Positions 1-14,509 of a stretch of 64,000 nucleotides of DNA are shown piece after piece. Numbering within the stretch: position 1 is the stretch's first letter; every line of letters begins with the position of its first letter. The notes under the pieces were generated by a model. That model ran no database searches. It worked only from the letters and a program-made list of their open reading frames with translations, and had not been told where the DNA came from. The translations under genes and the position numbers were made by a program. The stretch covers positions 62,657-126,656 of the forward strand of contig MPNW01000024.1 of the NCBI GenBank assembly GCA_011800805.1. Reading direction: 5' to 3'. This stretch comes from Hirudo medicinalis. Taxonomy: Eukaryota > Annelida > Clitellata > Hirudinida > Hirudinidae.

Positions 1-81
1 ATATTACATGATTAATAATTAGTTATAATATTACATGATTAATAATTAGTCATAATATTACATGATTAATAATTAGTCATA
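1..81. repeat. 27-bp tandem repeat at the window edge, 3 copies
   Basis: Three near-identical 27-bp units (ATATTACATGATTAATAATT plus AGTYATA) lie head to tail from base 1 and differ at one base. The array may continue to the left of the window. The AT-rich stretch from 82 to 479 shows nothing else recognisable except what may be the 5' UTR of the first bHLH gene. Confidence 0.9.
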
Positions 82-479
82 CTATGTATTAATAAATAAT
101 TATTCATAATATTTAATGATGAATATTTAGTTTATAATATTTTTTGCGAGTAAGATTTTTATTATTTATTGATGATAAACAAACTATTAAATTATTTATT
201 GATGAGTAATTATTGAAATATTTATCGTCTAGAGACTTTTAATTTTTGTAATATTATTGATGAGAATTTTTGAAGTAATTTCTTTCTGCAAACAAGTAAA
301 CTTCATTTCACGACGTTACTTGACATTAACATTTGACATTGTTATTTATCAACAATTTATAATATTTATGTCAATGTCAAAGTTCGTATATTCAGTCAAG
401 ATATTCGTTTGATAATTTTATTCCAAATTTATTTATGAAAATAAATACGATCAATAAATAATCGTACTAATCGATAATT

Positions 480-1277
480 ATGCTCCCTCGTCAATGGATT
501 GATGAAAAGATCAAAAAGCCAATAATTGAGAAAAGACGAAGGGACAGGATGAACCACAGTCTCGACAAACTCAAGTCCCTGGTGTTGAGGGGAATGCATC
601 GAAGCGTCAGTCGTGTGCTTTTATTAATGCCCCATCATCGACCACGCTAGTCTCCATACCTTAGATTTATTTTTTAGCATTCATCAAAATCATTTTTCTT
701 GGCGTACCTTTTTAAATAAATTTTTCTTATTTTCTCCGATTTCAAGGAAAAATTGTATTCTCGAATGGAAAAGGCAGACATCTTAGAACTGGCTGTTGAG
801 TACATGAAGTCTCTTTTGGATGATTCGCTCAGCACTTCCCCAGATGAAAAGAGTTTCCGGGCGACTCAGTGGAGGCGGAAGTCAGAGGTGGAGTTGAACT
901 CCTCTCTGCCAGATGATTGCAACTCGGATCCATCCACCCCACCTTCCTTCCATAGTCTCATTCACGGAGAAACTCAGGAGAGGTCTTTCATTTCAAAATG
1001 TCAATTGGCAGATCAGTATCACGAACCCTGTCCTAGGTCCTTGATCGATTGGACTGAACCTCGTCTGACAGTTACAAGTCAAGATTCGAGTTCTTTTGTA
1101 GATTTTTTTCATTCATTTTCTCCTGAGGCAAATAAGCATCATCAGCCTTTCACCACGATAGTAGCAGATCCATTCGAAGACAACCCTCATTTCAAGGTCG
1201 CCACAAAAGATGTGGAAAATTCCTTTCTCGAATCTCATCACCACGGTGAACATGTTCGGATTTGGAGACCTTGGTGA
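480..1277 (+). CDS. HES/E(spl)-type bHLH repressor with WRPW tail, paralogue 1
   Basis: Probable DNA-binding transcriptional repressor of the hairy/Enhancer of split class. Two exons: 480-605 and 747-1277 (141-bp intron, phase 0), about 218 residues. Exon 1 encodes the basic region with its typical lysine-proline (KKPIIEKRRRDRMN), helix 1 and the loop. Exon 2 opens with EKLYSRMEKADILELAVEYM, which is helix 2. The protein ends in WRPW, the Groucho-binding tetrapeptide of this class. Between helix 2 and the tail I see no Orange domain, only a serine/proline/histidine-rich stretch. The start at 480 gives a short N-terminus; an upstream coding exon cannot be excluded because the paralogue has one. 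An AATAAA lies about 30 bases after the stop. Family assignment is firm; orthology to a named gene is not. Confidence 0.9.
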
Positions 1278-1306
1278 CACGGAAACATCTAATTTGGCGG
1301 ATATTT

Positions 1307-1312
1307 AATAAA
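1307..1312 (+). promoter_or_regulatory. Poly(A) signal AATAAA of the first bHLH gene
   Basis: AATAAA begins 30 bases after the stop codon of the gene ending at 1277, implying a very short 3' UTR. Confidence 0.55.
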
Positions 1313-1919
1313 TTTATTATTTATTTCCTGTTGTTAAAAAGTTCAAAACGAAACATTTAGTAAATATAATCGTATTTAATCGAAATAATTTGCATGGAAT
1401 AAATTATTTTCAAATTTCTGAAGTAAAAAGCAATTAGAAGCAAAACCTAAGCGTAACAAAAATGGCGAAAAATCAACTTCAAGTGAGTCATTTCGTTTCT
1501 CTCAAAGATGTCTCGAGAGCCACAACAAGATTTATGAAGTCGCGCCAAACGAGCTTCTAAAATCTTTCGTTGGACGTGCAATTATCTTCTGCTCCCCTCT
1601 AAGGAGATGCTTTGGAGGTCGTTATGGTACAAGGTCATTGAGGTTCGAGATCGTTGGGGTACGAGCTCACTGGGGTTCGAGATCGTACAAGGGTACAAGG
1701 TCGTAACCTCAAATGAACCGATGTCATGACAGGAGTTAATTATTATTATTTTTTAGGCGTTTCAGTTATGGCTCTCAAATTCAGTCTGCTAACAACATGT
1801 CATAACATCGAAATTATTGAGCGTGTGCCACGAATTTCTACAAAACTTCATCTTCCGAGCGATGTTTAAAATAATTTGGCTTGAAAGTAATAAGTTAATG
1901 TCTTCATAATATTTTAATA

Positions 1920-2167
1920 ATTCATTCATTCATTCATTCATTCATTCATTCATTCATTCATTCATTCATTCATTCATTCATTCATTCATTCATTCATTCA
2001 TTCATTCATTCATTCATTCATTCATTCATTCATTCATTCATNATGTTATGTTATGTTATGTTATGTTATGTTATGTTATGTTATGTTATGTTATGTTATG
2101 TTATGTTATGTTATGTTATGTTATGTTATGTTATGTTATGTTATGTTATGTTATGTTATGTTATGTT

Positions 2168-2202
<35 letters not shown>
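1920..2202. repeat. Compound microsatellite (ATTC)n-N-(ATGTT)n-(TTG)n
   Basis: About 120 bases of ATTC repeat run to 2041, one N stands at 2042, then about 25 copies of ATGTT run to 2167, followed by about 12 TTG triplets to 2202. The long open frames here (repeating MLCYV) are products of the repeat. The N where the repeat type changes suggests an unresolved join in the assembly. Confidence 0.97.
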
Positions 2203-2203
<1 letters not shown>

Positions 2204-2689
2204 AATACAATCCTCTTACGGCAACTCCATTTCATTATTAGCCTATTCAAGGGCAACTGCTTCGAAAATATTTTCTGAAAAAGATTAATAAAAGGCAATG
2301 AATTTTTAAAACCCCCCGAGTCCTCATCACCAGATGCTTTTCAGTGCTAATGAAGTGACATGATGACTCCTGTTCTACACCAACGAATGCTGCCCTGACA
2401 TCGTCATTATCATATTCTTCTTCTTAATATTTTTCTTATTATTCTTCTTATTGTTCTTATTTTTCTTCTTCTTCTTATTCTTCTTCTTCACCAACAACAT
2501 CCTCGTCCTCATCACCATTGAAACAGCATGCCATTTTAAGGAATTCTGAAATGCATTTCCATTTAAGAAGCGCTTCCATGCCTGGAAGATGCATGTTTCG
2601 GAATTCCGCTGAGGATGGTGATTGACTTGATTCCAACGATGACTGCGATGATGACGCCAATGATGATGGTAATAGTGATGATGGTGGTG

Positions 2690-2696
2690 ATGATGT

Positions 2697-2729
<33 letters not shown>

Positions 2730-2853
2730 CGACGACGACGACGCCTATGCTGATGCTGATGCTGATGCTGCTGCTGCTGCTGATGATGATGACGACGACG
2801 ACGACGATGACGACGACGATAACGACGACGATGACGATGACGATGACGAAGAC

Positions 2854-2884
<31 letters not shown>

Positions 2885-2885
2885 G
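2690..2885. repeat. GAT/GAC/GCT trinucleotide repeat block
   Basis: Imperfect GAT, GAC and GCT triplets fill this stretch. Apparent reading frames on both strands (poly-Met/Thr, poly-His) are repeat artefacts. Confidence 0.95.
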
Positions 2886-2964
2886 GTGTTATAATCAGCA
2901 GCTAATCTGTAAAATTGTAAGGCCGATGCAAATTTGGATTCTTCTTTCATCTTTGGTCGTTGGA

Positions 2965-3076
2965 CGCGTGTCGACAACACTTCACAACAACGACGACGAC
3001 AACAATGACTTCCATAACAACAAAGAAGGCTCCCGCTGATGGAAATGATGAAAACTTCTCTCAAGTCATCCACGCG
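2965..3076. promoter_or_regulatory. Two CACGCG motifs upstream of the second bHLH gene
   Basis: CACGCG occurs at 3071-3076 on the plus strand and as CGCGTG at 2965-2970. CACGCG is the class C site bound by Hairy/E(spl) proteins, so auto- or cross-repression by the two neighbouring genes is possible. This is motif matching only, and a six-base motif can occur by chance. I saw no Su(H) site (YGTGRGAA) between 2200 and 3574. Confidence 0.3.
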
Positions 3077-3177
3077 TTCCCGATTGTTTCCTCGTCACTT
3101 CACGCCTCGTCTCTCGTCTGGATCGATTCCCGCTAAGATTTCATAGGAAAAAAGATAAACTGAGGCATGTGGGAGTG

Positions 3178-3292
3178 GAATGAGTGAGTGAGTGAGTGAG
3201 TGAGTGAGTGCGTGAGTGAGTGAGTGAGTGAGTGAGTGAGTGAGTGAGTGAGTGAGTGAGTGAGTGAGTGAGTGAGTGAGTGAGTGAGTGAA
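3178..3292. repeat. (TGAG)n microsatellite
   Basis: About 28 copies of TGAG with one interruption near 3211. It lies about 150 bp upstream of the TATA box of the second bHLH gene, so length variation here would change the promoter-proximal region. Confidence 0.95.
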
Positions 3293-3441
3293 TGAGGGAT
3301 TGAAAGATTGAAGTACCGAAACAGGGTTCGCTGGCTTCCACGCTCCGCCCCGACATAGACAGGAAGAACATTCCATTGTCATTTTGATCCTGTTAATCTC
3401 GCCTGCGGCGTGAAATCTGGCGATATCAGTTAACTGACAAG

Positions 3442-3449
3442 TATATAAA
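3442..3449 (+). promoter_or_regulatory. Putative TATA box of the second bHLH gene
   Basis: TATATAAA lies 126 bases upstream of the start codon at 3575. An arthropod-type initiator match, TCATTT, lies at 3464-3469, slightly closer to the TATA box than usual. A short 5' UTR of about 100 bases is implied. Confidence 0.5.
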
Positions 3450-3574
3450 CCTTGAGGAAAATGTCATTTCGATGTGGATCGACGTCGGAAATCTGTTTTC
3501 CAGCAGCTGGTTGACGCTTTTAAAAGATTTTCCTGAATTTTTAAAACGTTTTTAGATACTTTTTTAGAACCTTT

Positions 3575-4665
3575 ATGGCGCGTAGAAGAACGTTACCAGA
3601 AGGACTGAGCGAGCAGAGAAGGAAGGTATTCGCACTTAAACTGTCCTTGTCCTCGACTTCCTACCTCATTTTATGGCTCTGCCTTCCTGAAGGCAGTTCA
3701 CGAACTGTGTGGTCCATTATTAATTACAATTAGGCATCATTGCGATTAGTAACTTTTTATCAATGTTATTGTCATCAATATTATTGTTGCTGTTGCTGCT
3801 GATGATGTTCTAACTTCGAGGTGAAGAAACCAATAGTTGAAAAGAAGCGACGTGACAGAATCAACGTATGCCTCCACGAACTCAAGAACATGGTCCTCAA
3901 AGCCACTGGAAAAAATGTCGGATTTCGATTATTTCACGATTTTAGAATAAGCATTTAATATTTTAGCAAATCCTGAAATATTTCCAGGTCTCCCTCTACC
4001 ACAAGATGGAAAAGGCTGACATTCTGGAGATGGTGGTTTCGTATTTGAAAAATTTCCCTGAAGTTCTAAAATCCAGAGATTCTATGGGACAATCATCATC
4101 ATCATCATTGTCGTCGTCGTCATCAATGTCATCGTCAAATATTCTGCAATCGTCATCAACACCATCGGACTTTTCATATTATGGATCTCAAACGCCAGCA
4201 TCATCATCATCATCATCGTCACTAAGAGCGTCATTGTCATCATTCAAGTCATTCATTCATTCAGCAAGTCCATCTCTCACTCCGAGTTGGTCCTTGGAGC
4301 GATTGAATGGAGGGAAATCATTCAGTCATAAATCTTCGGCTAATAGAATTAATTTTTTATTCTCCAGCACGCCTGCTGATCCCATGAAAAGTAGTCTTTA
4401 TCTCGAAAATACGACATCGGATCCAGTTTATGCTAAGGAGCTGAGAATTAGCGACCGTACGTCACAGATTCCCAACAGGTTTTTCCGAGTTCGGTCTTTA
4501 AACTCGACTGGAGAACTGAGCCCTTCCACGCCCCGTCCGAGATGCAGTTGGATTGACGAGGAGTCAATCACCGGTTGTTCAATTGAAAGTCTTCAATCAA
4601 CCGCGAATGAGAATCCGCCAAACGATCCAAGAATGATTGGAATGGGTTTGTGGAGGCCCTGGTAA
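3575..4665 (+). CDS. HES/E(spl)-type bHLH repressor with WRPW tail, paralogue 2
   Basis: Probable transcriptional repressor and tandem paralogue of the gene at 480-1277. Three exons, 3575-3625, 3821-3916 and 3988-4665, all phase 0, about 274 residues. Exon 1 encodes a basic N-terminus ending QRRK. Exon 2 carries the basic region with lysine-proline (KKPIVEKKRRDRIN) and helix 1. Exon 3 starts with VSLYHKMEKADILEMVVSYL, which is helix 2. The C-terminus is LWRPW. The intron within the bHLH falls at the same place as in paralogue 1, supporting duplication. The middle is serine-rich, partly encoded by TCA/TCG repeats, and shows no Orange domain. The extra 5' exon here is missing or unseen in paralogue 1. 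Confidence 0.92.
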
Positions 4666-7454
4666 ACGACCGCCCATTGGCTCCAGGAAAGGTTTTCATG
4701 ATCCTAATCGATGTCCGATGCTGGAAGAAATGGTTTTCCAGGATTCGTCAGCGACAATCAAGACAGGGTCGTAAGGAGAAAAAGGGTGCGTTTCGATTTT
4801 TTTTTATTCTGTTCGCATTTGCATAAATTTTCATGTGTTATTAATTCAATTTTGAATTTCTTTTTGCACGCTCCATTTCCGAGGAAAATTTCTATTAAAG
4901 GAAACAAATCATGAAGAAGTTAGAAAGAATCTCTGAATATATATAAAGTAAGGTGAAGTCCTTTAATTTCTATAAAAAAAAAAAACCCTCTTAAAATCGA
5001 AATGGTTTTTAATTTCCAAACTGCAGGAAATTGGAAAACTACAGGAAGTGCAAGCGAGGAGACTCCAATAACGATGTTCCCAAGCAGCATTTCCAATGAA
5101 TGGCGCTCTCATAATCACCACCCGCAATGAGCTTTTCCAACACGCCCTCGCATGGATTTCGAGATACAAGGAAATCTGCAAACATTCCTCAGGATTCATT
5201 TCATCAGTCTGACTTAACGTTTACAAACAAAATCTTCAATCTCTGCAATTGTATTTTAAAATTGCACTCAAATCCTGTGCAGACATTACTTATAAATACT
5301 TGTTTTTGTCTTTGAGTTTCTGTTTTTGAGTTGATTGTTGAAAATTTGTTGCAAATAAATTACAATTGGCTGAGAAATTATTTCCTCTTTTGCGATTTTT
5401 TTGACTGCTGAACCGGAGTTCCATCTTCTTTTGATTCCTTTCATTGAACGGTTCAACGACCTTCATATCCTGATGTCTTTCAAAATGCCATTGATGAGGA
5501 TGGTGATGACGATGACTAACACGATGACGATGACGTCGTCGTCGTCACAATGACTAAGGCGATGATGTGACTAGGTCGACTGTTCTATATTCAAATAGTC
5601 CCGCATATCATTAGCATATAAGATATATCTATCAAAATATTATTGTATTTAAACAATATCATATTTTTAACCGAACTTTCTCAAACAAAGCTTGAACAAT
5701 CGGATCTCATGGTCCAGGAGAGAAAACTCACACCCTCCAACACCCTGCATTTTTCTGCGGGCGATTTTTCTCCGTAACCCGGCGACATTGGCTTCTTTAT
5801 GTTCTGCACCATCACCGACTTGTCCCAGTTTGTATTTCTATTAAATGACTGGATATTAAGGATGATAAACTTTGCCACTGGAGTGGATTTATCACCTCGG
5901 TCAGGTTCTTATCAGGTCCTTACGTTGTTCGGACATGCGAATACGAGATCCATTTCTCACTTCAACCTAGGATGTGTCTCTGTCATTTCCGACCATCATC
6001 AGCCATCGTATCTTCAATTTTCCAGTTTTTCTGAAAAAAAAATATCAGAAAAGGTTAGTATAATTAGGTTAGTATTTGCGAGAAGTAAAAAGCTGCTAAA
6101 CCCCTGAAAATGTCAAGATCTTATCAAATCCTCTTATCTCTTGTTGTATCTTCTGATCTGGTGAGATATCAAAGAAAAATATTCTTGGCAATACTTACAG
6201 GAAGCAGTTGGATTAGTCTCTTAACTGATTAACTGGTATCAATTTAAAATGTGAAAATTAAAGCCATTTTTCGATGAGTTCGGTGAATATTAGCTTGAAT
6301 CATCATAAAACATGATGAAACCTCATTCGTTGGCTTAAGAATTGATTGGATAAAAGCGTTCCTAAGTACCCGTTGGAAACTGCTGTAACTGGAGTGGATT
6401 GGAAGAAGTTCTCCGCCATTTGTTTATTTATTGAAGCAATTTCCATGAAAACCCGAAAGAGTTGCGCACATCCGCCATAAAGATTGGAAGATTGAAGAAA
6501 AGACACGCGACTAGCTAATAAAGACTTTGTGGAACATCTGTCACTCTTACATTTTACTGAATCTAGTTGAAGACTGCCGAGAAATCTGGCTGGAGTACTT
6601 CAAACAGTTGAAGTTTGTCCAGGGTGTTTCCAAAAAAGACTTGACCATGGCCGTCATTTGGTGACCTTTTTCTTCTTTTCCAAGACCAAAGTGAACCAAC
6701 TCGGTTGCTCGGAAGTGTACAACCCCAGTGTAGCTATTGGGGGGAGTGTCCTCAACATTTTGGAAAGAGAACACTATCCCGTAGAGGGGTTAATAAATCC
6801 GTGGTCGTCATCATCACCACTATCATCATGCATCTTTTCCAAATATTTTACCAATGCCACGCAGATGTTGCAATACGAAGAAACCAATCTAGGTCCATTG
6901 TGGGAAGATAATCAAATCTGTCTTTCAATTTGACACCACCAGGACTCATTACAAGATTTTCATGTATCTTTTTAATAAACTTATTTTTTCCTTTTTTTTA
7001 TCGATCAAAGCATTTCGTTTGCAGTTTTATATGTTAATTTCGGACGTATGTGCCGAGGCTCGATTATCAGTTATAAAAATTCGTCCCAATACGAAATCCA
7101 GAGAAATGTAGAATTCTCCAACAGTTACAGTTGCGAATCTTAAAATCTTAGAAGTGACTGTTATTTACGAATAAAAGTTTAATTATAAATAAAATTGAGC
7201 AAAGCGTTTCGATTAAATTTAGTACTAGTAGGCCATTTTAAATAAAAGCATTTTAAAATTAAATTATGACACTTTTTGAGACAACTGTAAAATTGTTAAG
7301 CTTTATATTAGTAATGTAATTCATTATTCAAAGAGTATTTAAATTGTAACAAATTCACTTTTAAAAACACAAGGCGGTATCAACATTGCTAAGCAGAGTT
7401 GTTTTGTTGGTGTTTAAATGTCGATTGACTTATCGTCTTGAATATATAATTATC
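4666..7454. other. Intergenic region between bHLH and endonuclease IV genes
   Basis: About 2.8 kb. An AATAAA at 5354-5359 may end the upstream transcript. A small GAT/GAC repeat lies near 5490-5570. I could not connect the short open frames at 5799-6107 or 6547-6933 to any family, and they have no convincing splice partners. 6950-7450 is plain AT-rich sequence, probably including the 5' UTR and promoter of the next gene. Confidence 0.6.
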
Positions 7455-9977
7455 ATGGGGCCAAAAAAGGGGAGACCAAGAAAGAATGTCGTTTTGGATA
7501 ATCCAGATGGGTCGGGTAAGTAACGCTTTCAAATACCAGCCATTCGTAGCATACGGGCCTTGTTAAAACAACATATTTTAAACCAACCTAGGAGACAAAA
7601 AAGATTTACCTGCGATACCTAAAGCCCCAAGAGGCAGGCCCGCCAAGAAGAAGCCAATTTTAGCTTCAGAATCAACATCAGATGCTACCCTTCCGAGCAT
7701 CGAAAATGTTCCCATCGTAAGAAAAACGACAAGAGGTAGAGGGAGGAAAAGAGTCCAATTGACTCGAGATGTTCTATGCCCCTCAAATAACACAGAAATG
7801 CAACTGAGAAGTCAAGTAAATTCTGGAGATCTTGAATCAGTTGTTAGTGCAAGCAAAGACAATCACTTAGTTCAAAATCCATCAGTCGAATCAGCTTCAG
7901 TGGATCCTGGGCAAGATCTCCCAAATTGTGACATTGAGGAAAAATGCTTAACTACTGTTAATCCTTCAGTTGGTGATCTTAATTGTGGAAATGAAGATAA
8001 ATCAAATAAAGAAAACAGTTTCACAAATGAAGACAGAAATACATCTCTCCAAAAACCTGAACTTAAACAATCAAGTAATTCTCATATTCCCAGCTTGGCT
8101 CCGGAATCGAATTCAATCACATCAATCCAGGATGAAACTCCCATTCCACCCATGCCCTTTTCGCCCGGGGATGTGCCCCTGAAAAAAAGGCGTCTGCGTG
8201 ACCTCGTGGTGAGGGATCAGGAGGGTTTCCTCATCCCTATGAATACTTTCACCAGCCCCGCCTCATCAGCTTCGTCGACTCCTCAGCTGGAAGTTCCACC
8301 GGACATGAACAAAAGATTGATTGGAGCTCACGTTCTGTTTTCTGGTGTGCGATTTTACAAGCTCCATTACTAATTGTTTCCATTGCCTAGTTTATTAATT
8401 ATTTAACACAAATTAATTTAAATTAATAGTTTAAATCATGTTTTATTGACCTGTAAGGTGGGTTCCAGCAAGCACTTTACAAAGCAAAGTCATGTGAATA
8501 TCAGGCAATGGGGATGTTTGTCAAAGACCTAAAAACATGGGTAGAACCCTCAGAAATCAGTGATGAGGATTCTGACATGTTTCAGAAGGCTCTCAAGGTT
8601 GTCATTATTGAAGATTGTTTTAGGATAATATAATAATACATAATAATATTGTTATAACCCTGAAAAATGCCATTAATCTGTTTTTAATAACTGGCAGCAG
8701 GATTATTACGTAAGCATGGTATTTACAGTTAATACCACTCAGTTGATAACTGAATATTTGCTGAATAAATTCAACAATAAACTCGGCATGAATTAAGCCC
8801 CGTCGTTTATTACAATATCATACATAAGCACTCATTTTCCTCTTAATTTTTTTTTAAAGTATTGTGCAAACATTGATGAGTTTTCACATTGATAAAATAA
8901 GCAGTTTATTAGGAACATTTGTAAATTTATTTAATCAATCAAACATATTTTCCTTTGAATGAAATACATAAAACCCATCTTGCATTAAAAATACAGGAGT
9001 GTGGTTTTTGTGAGTCAAGCATCATAGTTAGGGGCTCCTACATCATCAACATCTGCTCATCTGACTCTGATATTCTTCACGCTTCTTCTGAGTGTATCAT
9101 CAACGACCTCAAAAGATGCTCTCGACTTGGTCTCACTCATTACAATATTCAGCTGGGTGGGTGGCCATTTATCTTTTTACATATGACAGAATGAAATTGA
9201 AAGTGCTTTAATCGTCTGCTTCAGGAGAATTTAGTTCACTCGACACGAGAGAGACTTGCATCGAGAGAGTTGTTGAAACATTGAACCACATCCACAAGCT
9301 CACTCCATCCGTCATTACAAGTGACTTCATTTTGGTTATTTTCATGTCTTCTAACTACTTTGATTAAGAGATAAAACTTAAACATGTCTTAAACCCTAAA
9401 AGTTTTGGAAAATACTTGTGGAGAAGCAAACACTATTGGGAGCTGTGTGGATGATTTTAAAGAAATTCTGGATGGCATGGAGGACAAATCTAGAGTAGGA
9501 TTTGCACTTGACACGTGTCATCTTTATTCATGTGGTGAGAAATTACGGATTGATGACTTTGCTCAATTACGTTTACAACTTGAAATGTAACATGATGATC
9601 TGCGATGCTTCATTCATGCAGGCATTGACATTACAAAAAGAGATGTCTTTGAAGCTCTGCTGCAAGAATTTCAAGATAAAATCGGCTTGCAGTATCTAAA
9701 GGTTTTTTACGTAAACGACAGTCAAGGTGCTAACATTTACCAGTAATACTTCATAATTTGTTAATTGTTGAATTACATTCTGCTAACTCCCAAATTATCA
9801 GGTGACCTCAATTCCTGCATCGATCATCACCTTAACATCGGAGAAGGGAAAATAGGTCTCGACTTTTTTGAAATGCTGGTGAATCACCAGGAATTGCACA
9901 AGGTTCCGATGATCTTGGAGACACCGGTGTCGAAGCACGAAAACGATTTTCGAACTTTGAACAATTTAATCCATTGA
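7455..9977 (+). CDS. APN1: Endonuclease IV (Nfo/Apn1)-like protein with AT-hooks
   Basis: Homologue of the zinc-dependent AP endonucleases that cut DNA at abasic sites. Eight exons: 7455-7515, 7592-8344, 8458-8597, 8997-9156, 9225-9320, 9403-9534, 9622-9726, 9802-9977; phases agree throughout, 540 residues. The N-terminus has AT-hook-like motifs (GRPRK near 6-10, RGRPAKKK near 34-41, RGRGRKR near 68-74), implying nuclear DNA binding, then a low-complexity linker. The TIM-barrel domain starts at IGAHVLFSGG (264-273). Family motifs ILENTCG (404-410), DTCH (440-443), IDHHLNIGEG (489-498) and ILET (520-523) are present. The ligands equivalent to E. coli E145, D179, H182, D229, H231 and E261 are kept, but those for H69, H109 and H216 read R330, Q370 and Y477. 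Catalysis is therefore doubtful. AATAAA at 10058-10063 follows. Confidence 0.9.
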
Positions 9978-10817
9978 CGCTAGTTTTTTAGATTTTATGC
10001 AAGCTACGAGACTTTTTTGAAGTAGCATTGTTTTCTTATGAATTACTGTTCACTATTAATAAAATGTATATAAGGTTTGTTTTAATATCGAAGTTAAAAG
10101 TTAAAAAGTTTTCTTGATCTGCATTGTGGCATAAATTGATCTTTGTGGAGCTTTTATTATTGATGTGAGTTTTGTAGTTCCTAGCACTCATTGGGAGAGG
10201 AAGGACAAACCGAATGTCTTGATACTTCCAGGATGTAAGTGAGGCTGAGGGTCGTGGACTACAGTCAGAGGCTCCATCAAAGAAAAGCGATAGATCTAAA
10301 ATTTCTTGAGAATTGTGAGGAGGAGGAGGCTCTCGATGACCCAAACAATTTAGGGTGTTACGTGGTTATGCAAATGATCAAACATCTTTATTTGATTTCT
10401 TTCCACAAAGTGAGTCTTGCAAAGCGAGACATTTTGGCAACTTTCAAAGGCCGAAATGGACCTGCTTGTTGTGAGGGAAAGATAAAACCGAGAGGGGCAT
10501 GATTAAGCCACACAAGAAGTAATAGCCGCCTAATGCCTCAATCATTAACCGGTTTATTTACCAATTAATTACTGAGCTAAGAAGGTCCATTAATTTTACG
10601 CATCTCATATAATAAACGAATTCTCTTTCGTCAGAGCACAATAAAATATTTCTGACGTTTATTTTATATTTCGATATAAACCAAAACAAAATTGTAATCA
10701 AAGGTTCAAGTTGAATTTTCAAAAACATTATTATATTAGTTACATTGAGCCATCCCTTGTTTTGAGTGCAACTGGCGGAGGGTTCGATTTAATTCTCAGT
10801 GGCTAAAATATTCAAAA
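9978..10817. other. Intergenic region between endonuclease IV-like gene and MASTL
   Basis: 840 bases. They include the upstream gene's poly(A) signal at 10058-10063. A slightly GC-richer stretch at 10170-10340 is open on both strands, but I recognise no family and no partner exon. The last 300 bases are AT-rich and probably contain the MASTL promoter and 5' UTR. Confidence 0.6.
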
Positions 10818-13927
<3,110 letters not shown>

Positions 13928-14509
13928 AAAGATTGCGGCCACGAATCACAAAGTCTTTCAAGCCCCTGACTTTAAATTTCGTTATACAAAAAGCTCTCCA
14001 GCAGATTTTTACTGACCAGAAACTGCAAGATGTTTACGCGCGTTTTTATCCCGTGTTAGTCACCGTTAACGGACGTTTATGATTTTAATGTAGTATGGAA
14101 TTCTGGAGGTGTTTCAGTGAATGGCATTGGTTCGAAAATAATTAAAACAAACGTGACTGGTTCATTTACAGTCTCATCAGATCGACATTGGATGAGGTCT
14201 CACAAATGTGTCACATTCAGTTTGGTTAAAACCTGACAGATTAAACAATAACATAACAAGTAACCAATTTATTGAATTGCTGTCCTAAAACGTCAACCAT
14301 TAAATGCCTGTTTAAAGTTAAAAACGCCTAGTCATTACAATTGAGAATGGCTGAAACTCAGTAATCTATAATCAAAAGTTAGACCTTGACAGAGGATCGA
14401 AGCAAAACATGCCCTCGGTGAATGTTCATCAAAACGGAAATAAATAAGTAGGCCTAAAGTGACCAGATAGAAATTGCAAGAATACTCTCTACAACAATTC
14501 AGGAGATGA
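13928..14509. other. Convergent 3' ends of MASTL and EMC1
   Basis: 582 bases between two facing stop codons. The nearest clear plus-strand AATAAA that I saw is at 14439-14444 (for MASTL). A minus-strand AATAAA, read as TTTATT, is at 14268-14273 (for EMC1). If both are used the 3' UTRs overlap by about 170-200 bases. Confidence 0.5.

Larger units (their letters stand above)
1278..3574. other. Intergenic region between the two bHLH genes
   Basis: About 2.3 kb without a supportable gene. It holds the short 3' UTR of the upstream gene, a compound microsatellite with one undetermined base (1920-2202), pyrimidine-rich TTC repeats near 2410-2490, a GAT/GAC block (2690-2885), a TGAG array (3178-3292), and the putative promoter of the second bHLH gene with a TATA box and two CACGCG motifs. 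Confidence 0.8.

Noticed and set aside
2043..2288. Open frames encoding repeated MLCYV
   Set aside because: The 5-bp ATGTT repeat has no stops in several frames; the protein is an artefact.
2375..3073. 232-codon minus-strand frame rich in His, Arg and Lys
   Set aside because: Produced by the GAT/GAC and TTC repeats; no domain, no splice partners.
3095..3382. Frames with repeated THSL
   Set aside because: Translation of the TGAG tetranucleotide array, which makes a 4-residue periodic peptide.
7578..7793. 71-codon minus-strand frame
   Set aside because: Antisense shadow of exon 2 of the endonuclease IV-like gene.
10036..10344. 102-codon minus-strand frame between endonuclease IV-like gene and MASTL
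   Set aside because: Composition of the first half is coding-like, but no family, partner exon or start context was found; left unannotated.
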